This document shows positions 8,434-18,089 of a stretch of DNA of 46,551 nt, piece by piece; position 1 is the stretch's first letter; the number at the start of each line of letters is the position of its first letter. The position numbers were made by a program, and so were the translations under genes. The notes under the pieces are model-generated. The model saw only the letters and a list, made by a program, of their open reading frames with translations, had not been told where the DNA came from and did no database searches. Location of the stretch: positions 1 through 46,551 of the forward strand of contig JAGKQJ010000010.1 in assembly GCA_017898095.1 (NCBI GenBank). The letters run 5' to 3'. The stretch comes from Bacillaceae bacterium Marseille-Q3522. GTDB taxonomy: Bacteria; Bacillota; Bacilli; Bacillales; Cytobacillaceae.

Positions 8434-10428
8434 TTACATCAACTTAATAAAACTTTCGCGAAATCCCTTAAAGTTTTTCTCACTTAGAATCTCTTTTTGG
8501 ATTTCCGGCAGATCGATCAAATCAACGATGGCTTTCGTGATAGCGGTGATCTCTTCGTTTTCAAAATAAGAAGGCGATAGCAGAAAAACGAGTTTGATCT
8601 CGGGAAAATCTTGATCCCAATATAATCCGCAGGGAATGATCCCCACAGCGAACTTCGTTTGATAGCCCACAGGCAATGCCGGATGGGGAACCGCGATCGT
8701 ATCACTAAAAACGACAGAGCTCATCATTTGTCTTTGCTTGATTTGTTCTTTCATTTGTTCTTCATAGTTTTCCGCTTCGTTTTCACTTAATAATGAAAGT
8801 AAAGCATCGATCACTTCCGTTTTTGTCTTTTTACCTGCAAAAATTTTAAAGAAGTTTTTCTTGATATGCCGGTCAAACAGTTGCTCTTTTTGTACGAGTG
8901 AAATGGCTGTTTTTGTTGACGGCATATGCGGACGTCCTTTTTTCGTGTAATGATCAAGATATCTTCTAACCTGCGAAATATCCTGCTCATTCAAAAAGAC
9001 ACTTACATGTAAAACAGGTATTCCAAATACGACAGTCGATAAATCGATAGAGGAGATGATTAAATCAATATTGGCTAAACTTTGATGATTGATTTCATAG
9101 TACCCTTGTACATCCGCTATATTTAGATGTTTTCCAAATTCTTTGATCACTCTGTTTTTCAATAATTGTGCACTTCCGCAACCGGTAGCACAAATAATCA
9201 GTACCTGTAACTTGCGGCGATCATTGTATTTTTCAAGTGCTGCCATCATGTGGAGTGCCAGATACGTCCATTCATGATCATCCACCGTGTATTTGGCCAA
9301 TGTCGGCATTTTTCCCAGATAATATTTTGTTAATTGAAAAACATCGGCATATTCTCTTATGATCTCTTTTACTAAAGGGTTTTCCAGATGAATCCCTTGC
9401 TTCAAACGAACCAGCAAAGGTTTCAAATGATCCAAAAGACCATTTCTAAGTGGATAATCCTCCGTAACCGGGTAACCCGTATCTTCTTCCATTTCTTTCA
9501 AAACTGTAAGTAATTCATTCTCCAACAGGTGATGGGTCAGCGTACGATCTTCCTGTTGATGATTGGATTTCGCCATCAAATGGAGTGTCAAATAAGAAAC
9601 TTCCTCAGGGGGAATTTTTACATTAGCGATCACCTCGATCCGTTGAAGGATCTTTTTCGCCACTGAATATTCAAGCTGATCAATCAGTTCTTGTTCTACA
9701 TCCAAATTACTTAACTCACATCCATTTTTGATTCGTTTGATACTTAATGCCAGATGCAACACTAAGTTTTGAATGATAAAATCGGATAATTTAATTTTTG
9801 CCTCACGACATTCATCTAAAATAATGATCGTGATCTCTTCAAAACTGACATCTTTAAAATAGCGGCTATTCCCCATGTACTTTTGGATAGAATTGTTGAA
9901 AGCATTTCCAAAAAAGTAATTCATGATGAAGTGACGTTTATCCCGTTCATTGCCATCGATCCAGACGCCTTTATTGGCACGGCTCTCCACAATTAACCCA
10001 TAAGGTTGTAAAAGATGCTTGATCTCCGAAAAATCTTTTGTTAATGTGGAACGGCTCACATATAAATGATCTTTTAAATCATCCAATAAAAGGGTTTCGT
10101 CTTCCAACAACAACTTGTTCAAAATATAATTTTGCCGATCCGCCGTTTCTTCTGTCGTCACTTGATCATCTTCATAGATTTTCGTGACTTCCCTTTGATT
10201 CAAAAACAAATCAAAGGCAAGTTGTTGAGAAATTTTCAGCTGGAACCCGTAACCCTGTTTTGAAATGATCTCGCCGCCATTTTCGCGGATCGTCTCTTTC
10301 ATTCTTTGAAGATAGGAACGTACGGTACGGTCAGATAAGGATAAGGCTGAAGCAAGTTCTTGACTGGTGACAAAACAATTTTTATTCGCCACAAGAATAT
10401 GAAGTAATTCCCGTTCTTTTTGTTTCAT
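8434..10428 (-). CDS. licR: PTS-regulated transcriptional activator, LicR/CelR type
   Basis: A 664-aa multidomain activator. It starts with an HTH (residues ~1-75, SLSDRTVRSYLQRMKE) and a second Mga/HTH region (~105-165). Two PRD domains follow (~185-400). An EIIB-like domain has LIICATGCGSAQLLKNR with the phosphorylatable Cys (~residue 417). The C-terminal EIIA domain has AVPHPALPVG with His582. In this family, phosphorylation by HPr and by the cognate EIIs sets activity, so the activator responds to substrate and to glucose. There is no sigma-54-interaction domain, so it is not LevR type. It is encoded inside the operon it probably controls; the palindrome at 12366-12385 is a likely target. 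Confidence 0.88.
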   Translation of the reverse strand: MKQKERELLHILVANKNCFVTSQELASALSLSDRTVRSYLQRMKETIRENGGEIISKQGYGFQLKISQQLAFDLFLNQREVTKIYEDDQVTTEETADRQNYILNKLLLEDETLLLDDLKDHLYVSRSTLTKDFSEIKHLLQPYGLIVESRANKGVWIDGNERDKRHFIMNYFFGNAFNNSIQKYMGNSRYFKDVSFEEITIIILDECREAKIKLSDFIIQNLVLHLALSIKRIKNGCELSNLDVEQELIDQLEYSVAKKILQRIEVIANVKIPPEEVSYLTLHLMAKSNHQQEDRTLTHHLLENELLTVLKEMEEDTGYPVTEDYPLRNGLLDHLKPLLVRLKQGIHLENPLVKEIIREYADVFQLTKYYLGKMPTLAKYTVDDHEWTYLALHMMAALEKYNDRRKLQVLIICATGCGSAQLLKNRVIKEFGKHLNIADVQGYYEINHQSLANIDLIISSIDLSTVVFGIPVLHVSVFLNEQDISQVRRYLDHYTKKGRPHMPSTKTAISLVQKEQLFDRHIKKNFFKIFAGKKTKTEVIDALLSLLSENEAENYEEQMKEQIKQRQMMSSVVFSDTIAVPHPALPVGYQTKFAVGIIPCGLYWDQDFPEIKLVFLLSPSYFENEEITAITKAIVDLIDLPEIQKEILSEKNFKGFRESFIKLM

Positions 10429-10444
10429 CCTTATCCCTCTTTTC

Positions 10445-10759
10445 TTACAAATGATCTGTGATTAATTTCGCCATCTTTTCGATCCCTGTTGGTATTGGAA
10501 CATAGGCTTGAAATGGAATACTTACGACCGGTTTTCCAACTTCAGCGCCGATTGCTATGAACTGATCGAGATACATCTTCGTTTGCGGACTGATCAAGAA
10601 AAGATCAAAATCACTGTTGCGGATCATTTTTTCTCCTTCCGTTGCAGGCACCGCGTCCACTTCAATATCCTGTCCTTTTTGCTTAAATAATTCGGTCGTT
10701 CTTTTCGCCATCATCGAAGATGACATGCCGGCCGCACAAATGATTAATGCTTTTTTCAT
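10445..10759 (-). CDS. celA: PTS lactose/cellobiose EIIB component
   Basis: This 104-aa soluble phosphocarrier transfers phosphate from IIA to the incoming sugar. ALIICAAGMSSSMMAKR holds the active Cys8 and its phosphate loop. The frame is open to 10849, but ATG 10759 is preceded by GGGAGTGATGAG and gives the normal family length, so I use it. About 90 bases separate it from the phospho-glucosidase stop upstream; I see no terminator there. Confidence 0.9.
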   Translation of the reverse strand: MKKALIICAAGMSSSMMAKRTTELFKQKGQDIEVDAVPATEGEKMIRNSDFDLFLISPQTKMYLDQFIAIGAEVGKPVVSIPFQAYVPIPTGIEKMAKLITDHL

Positions 10760-10849
10760 CTTCTCATCACTCCCTTCCCTCAAGATATAGCACATCATAA
10801 TTGAGCGGTACCTCAAGAATTTTTTTTCAGACTTGTTCTCACTAAACAT

Positions 10850-12304
<1,455 letters not shown>

Positions 12305-12335
12305 CTACAACTTTCTTTTACAACTTCAGTATAGA

Positions 12336-12385
12336 ATTATAGCGCTTACATTTCCAACGGCGTTTTTTCCGTATCACTACGGAAA
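12336..12385 (-). promoter_or_regulatory. PTS operon promoter: TATAAT, cre site and activator palindrome
   Basis: On the minus strand TATAAT (12341-12336) is fused to a cre site, TGTAAGCGCTATAA (12350-12337), which matches 13 of 14 positions of the CcpA consensus. No good -35 box is present. Just upstream lies an inverted repeat with perfect 8-bp arms TTTCCGTA and TACGGAAA and a 4-base spacer (12366-12385), centred about 37 bp from the -10 box. A weak promoter with an adjacent palindrome fits activation by LicR plus repression by CcpA (inference). Confidence 0.7.
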
Positions 12386-12471
12386 TATTTTAAATGATAG
12401 AATTAGCTTAAAGTCTCTCTTTATTTGAACACTTATTAGAATGGATCACCCATTCTCCCTCTCCATCATGA

Positions 12472-12531
12472 AAAGAAAAAAGCTGCTCCGGCTCTTGGCG
12501 GAAGCCACGAGTCAGAGCAGCTTTTTTCTTT
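12472..12531 (-). terminator. Rho-independent terminator, 17-bp stem
   Basis: Arms at 12472-12488 and 12515-12531 (GCTGCTC core flanked by A and T runs) pair perfectly. Read leftwards it lies about 180 bases after the lipoprotein gene. The A/T flanks make it bidirectional. The rest of 12532-12712 shows nothing recognisable. Confidence 0.75.
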
Positions 12532-12712
12532 ATCGGGACTACTGTATAAATGGTATAGAATGGTTCAACCCCATAAAGGTCATAATTACATCTCTACCAC
12601 GAAAAATAGTTGAGAAAACGAAGTAATGAACACAATATATTGTGGTATTGCATAACTATTAATAATATCCACGCTTTTAGGGACTAACTAAAGAATCCAA
12701 TCTGCTATTATG

Positions 12713-13360
12713 TTATCCATGGAAATTACCAGTTCTTGCATTAACAACTACATAGGGAATATCAGTCCCATCTTTCTTTACATACACTTGGTATAGATTA
12801 TCTTGCAAAAGTTCATATTTACTAACCTTTTCACCATATGCTTTTAATAAGTCTGCTTCAAACATCTCTTTCCAATTCACTGAAACCGGTGCATTTTCCG
12901 TTAAATATTTTGCGAAACTTTCAATGTCGTCTGCTTTGCCGCTGGCGGAAATATACTGCTGGTAAACGGCTTCTATATTTACTTGATCTAAGAATGTGCT
13001 GCTCCATTTCAATTTACCCGCCTCAGGTTTGTCATTTTGTCCATGGATAATATACTCTTTCGTTTCTGATACAATTGCCTTTTCATCAAGCGTATCCGTC
13101 GTGCTTTCTGTAGAGTTTGAAGGTTTATCTGCTGCCGTTTGATTTATTTGCGTGCCGCCAGGCGTTGAATCAGAATTTGACGAATTGTTTTTCTGTTCTG
13201 AACCGGCAGTTTGAGATGAGCTATCCGGCTCGGTAATAGGTTTCGCCGCACATCCAACAGAGATGCTTACTAATATGGTGATTAAAAGTACTGTTACTGT
13301 TACGTCAACCCCATGTTTTCTCTTTTTGCCGTCAAACATACGAATAATGCGCTGTTTCAT
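12713..13360 (-). CDS. Predicted lipoprotein, 215 aa
   Basis: I do not recognise the family. A basic N-terminus (KQRIIRMFDGKKRKHG) precedes a hydrophobic segment VTVTVLLITILVSISVGC that ends in a lipobox-like SVGC. A Ser/Asn/Thr-rich low-complexity linker follows (residues ~45-95), then a mixed C-terminal domain ending YVVVNARTGNFHG. This is the layout of a lipid-anchored extracytoplasmic protein. The frame can begin at GTG 13363 or ATG 13360. GGAGG lies inside the last codons of the truncated nadR-like gene, so translation may be coupled. Confidence 0.6.
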   Translation of the reverse strand: MKQRIIRMFDGKKRKHGVDVTVTVLLITILVSISVGCAAKPITEPDSSSQTAGSEQKNNSSNSDSTPGGTQINQTAADKPSNSTESTTDTLDEKAIVSETKEYIIHGQNDKPEAGKLKWSSTFLDQVNIEAVYQQYISASGKADDIESFAKYLTENAPVSVNWKEMFEADLLKAYGEKVSKYELLQDNLYQVYVKKDGTDIPYVVVNARTGNFHG

Positions 13361-13367
13361 CACTCAA

Positions 13368-13829
13368 TTACCTCCAAAAAAATATGTAGTATAAGTATGG
13401 GTTTTTCTGAATAGTTGAAGCCGCAATAGGAGGGTTTTTACGTTCCAGGTCAACTGTCATGTTGACACAGTGCGATGATTCGCTGACATGCTCACCATAC
13501 GGCTCGCTGGAATAGAAGTGGGTAATCCCTCTATCACCAACCATTGTCAAAATATACTCGTTTTGAATGCTTTTAATTTCATCGGAATAACCTGTGTCTT
13601 CAGGACCGCACCACCCCTTCACCACTTCAACGGGTAAATTTGCATATATTTTTTCCATCCATACCGCACGAACATCTAGAGGAATGGCTGTGGAACTGGG
13701 TGCATCATAAATAAGAATGATCAGTTTATCCATTTCTTTTAATGCTGTATCGATCACAAATTGATGACCGGAGTGAAGAATAGAGTATTTGCCGAGAAAC
13801 AGACCTATTTTCGTTGCTTTATCATTCAT
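13368..13829 (-). CDS. NadR-like nucleotidyltransferase domain, C-terminally truncated
   Basis: The 153-aa product begins as an NMN adenylyltransferase domain of the NadR group. KIGLFLGKYSILHSGHQFV contains the H-x-G-H nucleotide site, followed by LIILIYDAPSSTAIPLDVRA and ITHFYSSEPYGEHVS. NadR-type proteins normally continue into an RNK kinase domain with a P-loop, which is absent. The usual I-S-G-T-x-I-R motif is changed to IAASTIQK, losing the Arg. The frame then stops inside the ribosome site of the lipoprotein gene. I start at ATG 13829 (GAGGTG six bases upstream). This is likely a degraded gene, although a single-domain transferase is possible. Confidence 0.6.
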   Translation of the reverse strand: MNDKATKIGLFLGKYSILHSGHQFVIDTALKEMDKLIILIYDAPSSTAIPLDVRAVWMEKIYANLPVEVVKGWCGPEDTGYSDEIKSIQNEYILTMVGDRGITHFYSSEPYGEHVSESSHCVNMTVDLERKNPPIAASTIQKNPYLYYIFFWR

Positions 13830-13983
13830 GGCCGGCACCTCTTTTCCACATGATCCAGCCGTATATGCTGTTGATAAGATACGCAACCTACATGATCAAT
13901 ATTGCAATAAAAAATAGCAAAGGAGCACAGCTTTTTCAACCCTTTATTACTTATTTTAACATGGAAATTCCCCAAGAAAAATA

Positions 13984-14010
13984 CAAAAATCCCGCACACT
14001 CGCACGGGAT
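13984..14010 (-). terminator. Terminator downstream of pdaA
   Basis: Read leftwards, ATCCCG and CGGGAT enclose a short GC-rich loop and are followed by TTTTTGTATTTTT. It lies 15 bases past the pdaA stop and before the nadR-like gene, separating the two transcription units. Confidence 0.65.
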
Positions 14011-14024
14011 CAATATTATTTTTA

Positions 14025-14828
14025 TTAGTAAAGCATCGGATTTTTAAACTCTCTTTTAAGAACAAGTTCGTCAAGGCTTTTAAATGTGTAGCCGCGTTTT
14101 TTTAAATCCTGAATCGCTTTTTGCAATGCTTCTGCATTGTCTTTTGAAACAGTATGCAAAAGCAGAATTGCCCCTGGATGGATTTGTTTCATAATTTGGT
14201 CGTAGGCGTATTTCCAGCCTTTTTGCTGATCAATCTTCCAATCGATAAATGCCAGTGACCACAGAACATGTATATAGCCTTCGTCCTGGGCAAGTGCTAA
14301 AGTGCGCTCGCTTAAGATCCCCCGGGGCGGCCGTAAATAAGCCATTGATTGTTGACCGGTTAATTTTTCCGTTGCCGTACGGACTTTTTCCAGTTCCTTT
14401 GAGAGCTTTTCATCACTTACTTTCGTTAAATCAGGATGACTCCATGAGTGGTTACCGACGATATGGCCTTCATCCGCCATTCGCTTTACCAATTCAGGTG
14501 CCGATTTTACATAATGGCCTGTTACAAAAAATGTCGCAGAGACTTTTTCTTGCTTTAAGACATCTAAAATTTTTCCAGTGTATCCATTTTCATATCCGTT
14601 ATCAAACGTTAAATAAATCGTTTTCTCGTTTGTTTCTTCTTTATAAAAAGCACCATATTTATTTAATAAGCTGTCTAATTCTTCGCCTGCCTCTGCCGGT
14701 ATCTCATCCTTCGCTTTTTTTATTCCCCAATGAATCGGCTCGTTGGAAACATGGGCATTTACAATTGCCGCAGACGAAAATAGCGACAGGAAAAGAAAAA
14801 CAAGACAGTGGCGATACGTAATTTTCAT
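14025..14828 (-). CDS. pdaA: Delta-lactam-biosynthetic de-N-acetylase PdaA
   Basis: This is a 267-aa secreted polysaccharide deacetylase with an N-terminal signal peptide (HCLVFLFLSLFSSAAIVNA). The NodB domain shows IYLTFDNGYENGYT (the DN form of the metal Asp motif typical of PdaA), GNHSWSHPDL with the zinc histidines, LRPPRG and AILLLHTVSKDNAEAL. In B. subtilis PdaA removes the acetyl group from muramic acid to make the delta-lactam of spore cortex needed for germination. Overall similarity to PdaA extends along the full length. A sigma-G-like promoter lies about 40 bases upstream. This gene is good evidence for sporulation. Confidence 0.9.
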   Translation of the reverse strand: MKITYRHCLVFLFLSLFSSAAIVNAHVSNEPIHWGIKKAKDEIPAEAGEELDSLLNKYGAFYKEETNEKTIYLTFDNGYENGYTGKILDVLKQEKVSATFFVTGHYVKSAPELVKRMADEGHIVGNHSWSHPDLTKVSDEKLSKELEKVRTATEKLTGQQSMAYLRPPRGILSERTLALAQDEGYIHVLWSLAFIDWKIDQQKGWKYAYDQIMKQIHPGAILLLHTVSKDNAEALQKAIQDLKKRGYTFKSLDELVLKREFKNPMLY

Positions 14829-14864
14829 TTGCGATTCCCTCTTTTTTTTGCTTAAGTTTGCTTA

Positions 14865-14893
14865 TATTATTTGCATTTCAGAGGGAATCATAC
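14865..14893 (-). promoter_or_regulatory. Sigma-G-like promoter of pdaA
   Basis: On the minus strand GTATG (14893-14889) and AATAATA (14871-14865) are 17 bases apart. They match the forespore sigma-G consensus GHATR ... CATWHTA in 11 of 12 positions, one base short in spacing. PdaA is forespore-expressed in B. subtilis, which supports the call. Confidence 0.4.
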
Positions 14894-14912
14894 TTTTTTA
14901 TTTTTCACTTAC

Positions 14913-15355
14913 CTTGATATATGTCCCCGTTTTCCTGATTTATGTCCCCATTTTGAAGTTTTATGTCCACTTTTCCATGATTTTTGTCCCCATTTTGTGA
15001 GTTTGTGTCCTCATTCCTCTTTTCATTTCCTCATCTCGTGATTTATGTCCTCATTCCTCTGATTTATGTCCCTATTTTGAAGTTTTATGTCCACTTTTCC
15101 ATGATTTTTGTCCCCATTTTGTGAGTTTGTGTCCTCATTCCTCTTTTCATTTCCTCATCTCGTGATTTATGTCCTCATTCTGAAGATTTATGTTTCCTAT
15201 TCTCTAATTAATGTGCCCATTTCCCTGATTTTTGTACCCTTCTTGCAAATTTATGTACCATTCCTGTTCACTTGCTCATCCTTTAGATTATGATCTTTGT
15301 TTCTAATATTGACGTTTATGTTCCGGTTTTGAGGATTTATGTCCCCGCCTCCATT
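14913..15355 (+). repeat. Array A: about 21 degenerate 20-21-bp units (TTTATGTCCYCATT)
   Basis: The whole pdaA-yfjT intergenic region is a tandem array. The ATGTCC core (or a one-base variant) starts at 14921, 14942, 14963, 14984, 15005, 15025, 15045, 15066, 15087, 15108, 15129, 15149, 15169, 15190, 15211, 15232 and 15253, so the step is 20-21 bases. After that it decays, with clear units again at 15318 and 15339. The unit is roughly CTGATTTATGTCCCCATTTT. There are no exact repeats with unique spacers, so this is not a CRISPR. Because 21 is a multiple of 3, spurious open frames run through it. Array B at ~30 kb has the same motif on the other strand. Confidence 0.85.
14935..15180 (+). repeat. 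Recent 124-bp duplication inside array A
   Basis: Bases 14935-15056 are repeated at 15059-15180 with a single difference (C at 14949, T at 15073). The offset is 124 bases, equal to six array units. The near-identity contrasts with the diverged single units, so the array has recently grown by block duplication. Confidence 0.9.
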
Positions 15356-15375
15356 TCCTAAGCGCCTGTTGTTAC

Positions 15376-15414
15376 AAAAAAAAATAAAAGCCTTCCGAAA
15401 TAATCGTCAGGCTT
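15376..15414 (-). terminator. Terminator after the YfjT-like gene
   Basis: Read leftwards, AAGCCT and AGGCTT pair around a 14-base loop and are followed by a long T run interrupted by one A. It begins four bases past the yfjT-like stop. Confidence 0.65.
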
Positions 15415-15417
15415 CTG

Positions 15418-15600
15418 TCAAGTCCTATTTTTAAATTCACTACATTTTGCTTCGATATCATCCAAAATGTCCATTAAATGATCGATATCTGCTACCGTTA
15501 ATACTGTTGGATCGATAGCTTCCAGTACTTTATATAGTGTCTGGAGGCGCTGCTCCAAAAAATCAATTTGTCTGTTTTTATCGACAATCGGTCGTCCCAA
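15418..15600 (-). CDS. yfjT: Small helical protein, YfjT/SE1561-like, 60 aa
   Basis: A 60-aa acidic protein. QIDFLEQRLQTLYKVLEAID and DIDHLMDILDDIEAKCSEF suggest two amphipathic helices. It looks like the small conserved protein beside pdaA in B. subtilis (YfjT) and the SE1561 family of Firmicutes, function unknown. The start is TTG at 15600, seven bases after GGAGAG; no ATG is available. Assignment rests on remembered similarity and position. Confidence 0.55.
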   Translation of the reverse strand: MGRPIVDKNRQIDFLEQRLQTLYKVLEAIDPTVLTVADIDHLMDILDDIEAKCSEFKNRT

Positions 15601-15706
15601 AAACGATCTCTCCTTTCAATTACTTATTTATCCTACCGAAAAATTACCGTATAGGCAAATGTATATTTGCAAAGAAAAGCAGATCGTTTTTGAGTTATCA
15701 CCTTAT

Positions 15707-16528
15707 TTATCTTGGGATCTCTGTGGCCATGAAGCCGAATGAAACGTGGTCCTGTACCGGAATCCAGGCGCCGATTCCTTGTGATGTTACATTTTTGACG
15801 ATAATTTTTTTCTTATTTCCTTTGAGCATTAAATAAACTTCCCCGTATGTGACCTTGCCTTTTTCATTTACGGCCGGTGCGTAACCGTATAAGTAACCGA
15901 CTCTGTTTACCGGTATATTATATAATTGATCTTTTTTCGTTCCCGCTCCGATCACTGTTTCAAATGACAGCGGCAGTTGCGAGTTTTCCGTTGCCTTTAA
16001 GAGCATCATTTTTTTTACGTCTTCTGCATTGGCGATTTTTGCGGTTAAACCGCCTTTAATCGTTTTTTGCGCTTCTTGTACATAATGAATCTGGTAAGGA
16101 TTGTTGCCGCCGCGATTGTCGAAATAATTTGTATTAATTTTTTGATATTCCCAATTTGGAGCTGTTTCTGTTGACTGATAATTTAGCGGCCATTGCCCTA
16201 AATAAATAACTGCCTTATACCAAAATGCAAACGGGGTGCCATTCACAGTTGTTTCATTTAACATGCGAATTAAGTCAGGATTTTCAATTTTTACTTTTGA
16301 AGTTTTCAGTAATTCTTCCGTTAACTCACTGGGCTGAAGCGTCGGCATATCTTGGATTGGATTCGGATACGTATTCTCTTTTGTAATATTCAATACAGAA
16401 TTTGGTACATTCTGTGTTACTTCCTTTTTTATTTCTTTCTTTTCCTGATCTTTTGCCGCATTTGCCAATGGTAAACAGAACAGCATCGTCAGAAGGATTA
16501 TCACAGAAAAAATAAATTTTTTTTTCAA
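15707..16528 (-). CDS. yfkD: YfkD-like secreted protein
   Basis: This 273-aa protein has a clear signal peptide (IFSVIILLTMLFCLPLANA) and no further membrane segment. It resembles YfkD of B. subtilis, a conserved Bacillus protein of unknown function linked to the forespore regulon. Recognisable blocks are PFAFWYKAVIYLGQWPL and YFDNRGGNNPYQIHYVQE. The start is TTG at 16528, ten bases from AAAGGAG; no in-frame ATG is nearby. It is monocistronic, divergent from the MFS gene. Confidence 0.7.
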   Translation of the reverse strand: MKKKFIFSVIILLTMLFCLPLANAAKDQEKKEIKKEVTQNVPNSVLNITKENTYPNPIQDMPTLQPSELTEELLKTSKVKIENPDLIRMLNETTVNGTPFAFWYKAVIYLGQWPLNYQSTETAPNWEYQKINTNYFDNRGGNNPYQIHYVQEAQKTIKGGLTAKIANAEDVKKMMLLKATENSQLPLSFETVIGAGTKKDQLYNIPVNRVGYLYGYAPAVNEKGKVTYGEVYLMLKGNKKKIIVKNVTSQGIGAWIPVQDHVSFGFMATEIPR

Positions 16529-16696
16529 ATTATAGACACTCCTTTCATGGATTGCTTTTTTCTTCTGATATGATTATATTTTTTCGCAGATATGGCAGAT
16601 TATCCATCGTTTTAAAATAAGTTTTTTCCATTGCCAAATTAGAACATACACGTTACCATCATTTCGTATCCCAGAAAAAATTGAGGTAATGATCAA

Positions 16697-17872
16697 ATGA
16701 AAAATAAACAGCTGCTTTTTTGGATTTTAATAAGTATTGTTGCAATATCCGGGTTTAGCCAGGGGATGCTTTTGCCGTTGATTTCCATCATTTTTGAAAA
16801 CGACGGTCTTTCTTCCAGTTTAAATGGTTTCCATGCTACCGGACTTTATCTCGGGATTTTATTGATTTCCCCATTTATGGAATACCCGCTGCAAAAATAT
16901 GGATTTAAGCCTGTTATTATGGCCGGCGTGCTCATTGTGATTGTCTCCTTAGCAAGTTTTCCATTATGGAAATCATTCTTGTTTTGGTTCTTCCTTCGTC
17001 TGTTGGTTGGGATTGGCGATCATGCCCTTCATTTTGGTACGCAAACATGGATCACTTCTTTTTCAGCAGAAAAAAAACGGGGAAGGAATATTTCGATTTA
17101 TGGTCTTTTTTTCAGCCTTGGCTTTGCCATCGGTCCGTTAATGACACCGATCGTACATATAAATGAATCCTTGCCATTTATCATTTCAAGTATTTTATGT
17201 TTTCTTTCATGGCTTTTTTTATTATTGTTAAAAAATGAATTTCCTGATCAAACAGATGTTGAAGTGCAATCCTTTACAGAAACCCTTTCCCGTTTTAAAC
17301 ATTCCGTTAAATACAGCTGGGTAGCACTGTTGCCGCCATTGGGATACGGTTTTCTCGAAACCTCGTTAAACGGAGTTTTACCAGTATACGGATTAAGAAT
17401 CGGCTACAATGTAAGCAATATTTCTTTCTTATTAACATCATTTTCGATCGGTGCAATACTTTTTCAATTGCCACTCGGAATTTTAAGTGACAAATTTGGC
17501 AGGAGAAAAATATTATTAATAGTGTTATTTTCAGGCTTTTTGACCTTTTCATCAGCAAGTTATTTAGAGGCGCATTTTACAGCATTAATTTTAACGATGG
17601 TGCTATCAGGAATGCTGGTCGGTTCTACTTTTTCTCTTGGAATAAGCTACATGGCGGATATGACACCAAAGAAATTACTTCCTACAGGTAATTTGCTGTG
17701 CGGAATTGCTTTTAGTGTCGGCAGTCTTATAGGTCCTTTTATTGGCGGGGTTTTCATTGATTATTTTTCATCCGTCAGTTATTTTTCAATCATCAGTATC
17801 GTACTTATTTTAATTTTTCTAACCATCGTTGTTTACGGAAAAAAGAAGTCCATTTCTCCACTTTCTAATTAA
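16697..17872 (+). CDS. MFS transporter, YfkF-like
   Basis: This 391-aa protein has twelve predicted membrane segments in two halves. The loop 2-3 signature is weak; the loop 8-9 region shows GILSDKFGRRKILLI, a standard MFS motif. The size and Bacillus context (next to yfkD) fit YfkF, a putative efflux protein, but substrate cannot be deduced. It starts at ATG 16697 after a GAGG site and stands alone, divergent from yfkD. No terminator is evident before the ZosA promoter. Confidence 0.75.
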   Translation: MKNKQLLFWILISIVAISGFSQGMLLPLISIIFENDGLSSSLNGFHATGLYLGILLISPFMEYPLQKYGFKPVIMAGVLIVIVSLASFPLWKSFLFWFFLRLLVGIGDHALHFGTQTWITSFSAEKKRGRNISIYGLFFSLGFAIGPLMTPIVHINESLPFIISSILCFLSWLFLLLLKNEFPDQTDVEVQSFTETLSRFKHSVKYSWVALLPPLGYGFLETSLNGVLPVYGLRIGYNVSNISFLLTSFSIGAILFQLPLGILSDKFGRRKILLIVLFSGFLTFSSASYLEAHFTALILTMVLSGMLVGSTFSLGISYMADMTPKKLLPTGNLLCGIAFSVGSLIGPFIGGVFIDYFSSVSYFSIISIVLILIFLTIVVYGKKKSISPLSN

Positions 17873-17885
17873 AACAATTATGTCT

Positions 17886-17947
17886 TTAAAATTATTATAA
17901 AAAACTCAATTTAATCTATTGTTCTTTCCTTTAATAAGTGATATGAT
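17886..17947 (+). promoter_or_regulatory. ZosA promoter with PerR-like box
   Basis: TTAAAATTATTATAA at 17886-17900 matches the PerR consensus TTATAATNATTATAA at all but one defined position. Downstream are TTGTTC (17919-17924) and TATGAT (17942-17947) with a 17-base spacer. In B. subtilis zosA belongs to the PerR regulon, so the box and the gene agree. A 12-bp palindrome (ATATCTAGATAT, 17963-17974) and a hairpin (17985-18005) lie in the leader. Confidence 0.55.
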
Positions 17948-18089
17948 ACTTCTAAAGCTGATATATCTAGATATTTATTACTTCGCTGTCATTTTTCAAT
18001 GGCAGCTTTCGTGCATTAATAAGGTGATGAGTGTGATTATTATTCTCAATTAGATGAGTGAAGTGATAATTTATAAGGAGGAATTGAAA

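Noticed and set aside
13826-14074. 82-aa minus-strand ORF ahead of the NadR-like gene
   Set aside because: It overlaps the pdaA end and its terminator in another frame, and its composition is not protein-like.
14249-14821. 190-aa ORF opposite pdaA
   Set aside because: It is a shadow of the PdaA frame, with no recognisable domain or ribosome site, and PdaA is certain.
14743-15293. Small hydrophobic ORFs across array A (IYVP repeats)
   Set aside because: A 21-base period keeps all frames open or closed together, so heptad-like ORFs arise automatically. There are no ribosome sites and the frames do not span the array.
14913-15355. CRISPR array
   Set aside because: Units are degenerate, about 21 bases and contiguous, with no conserved repeat plus unique spacer structure and no cas genes.
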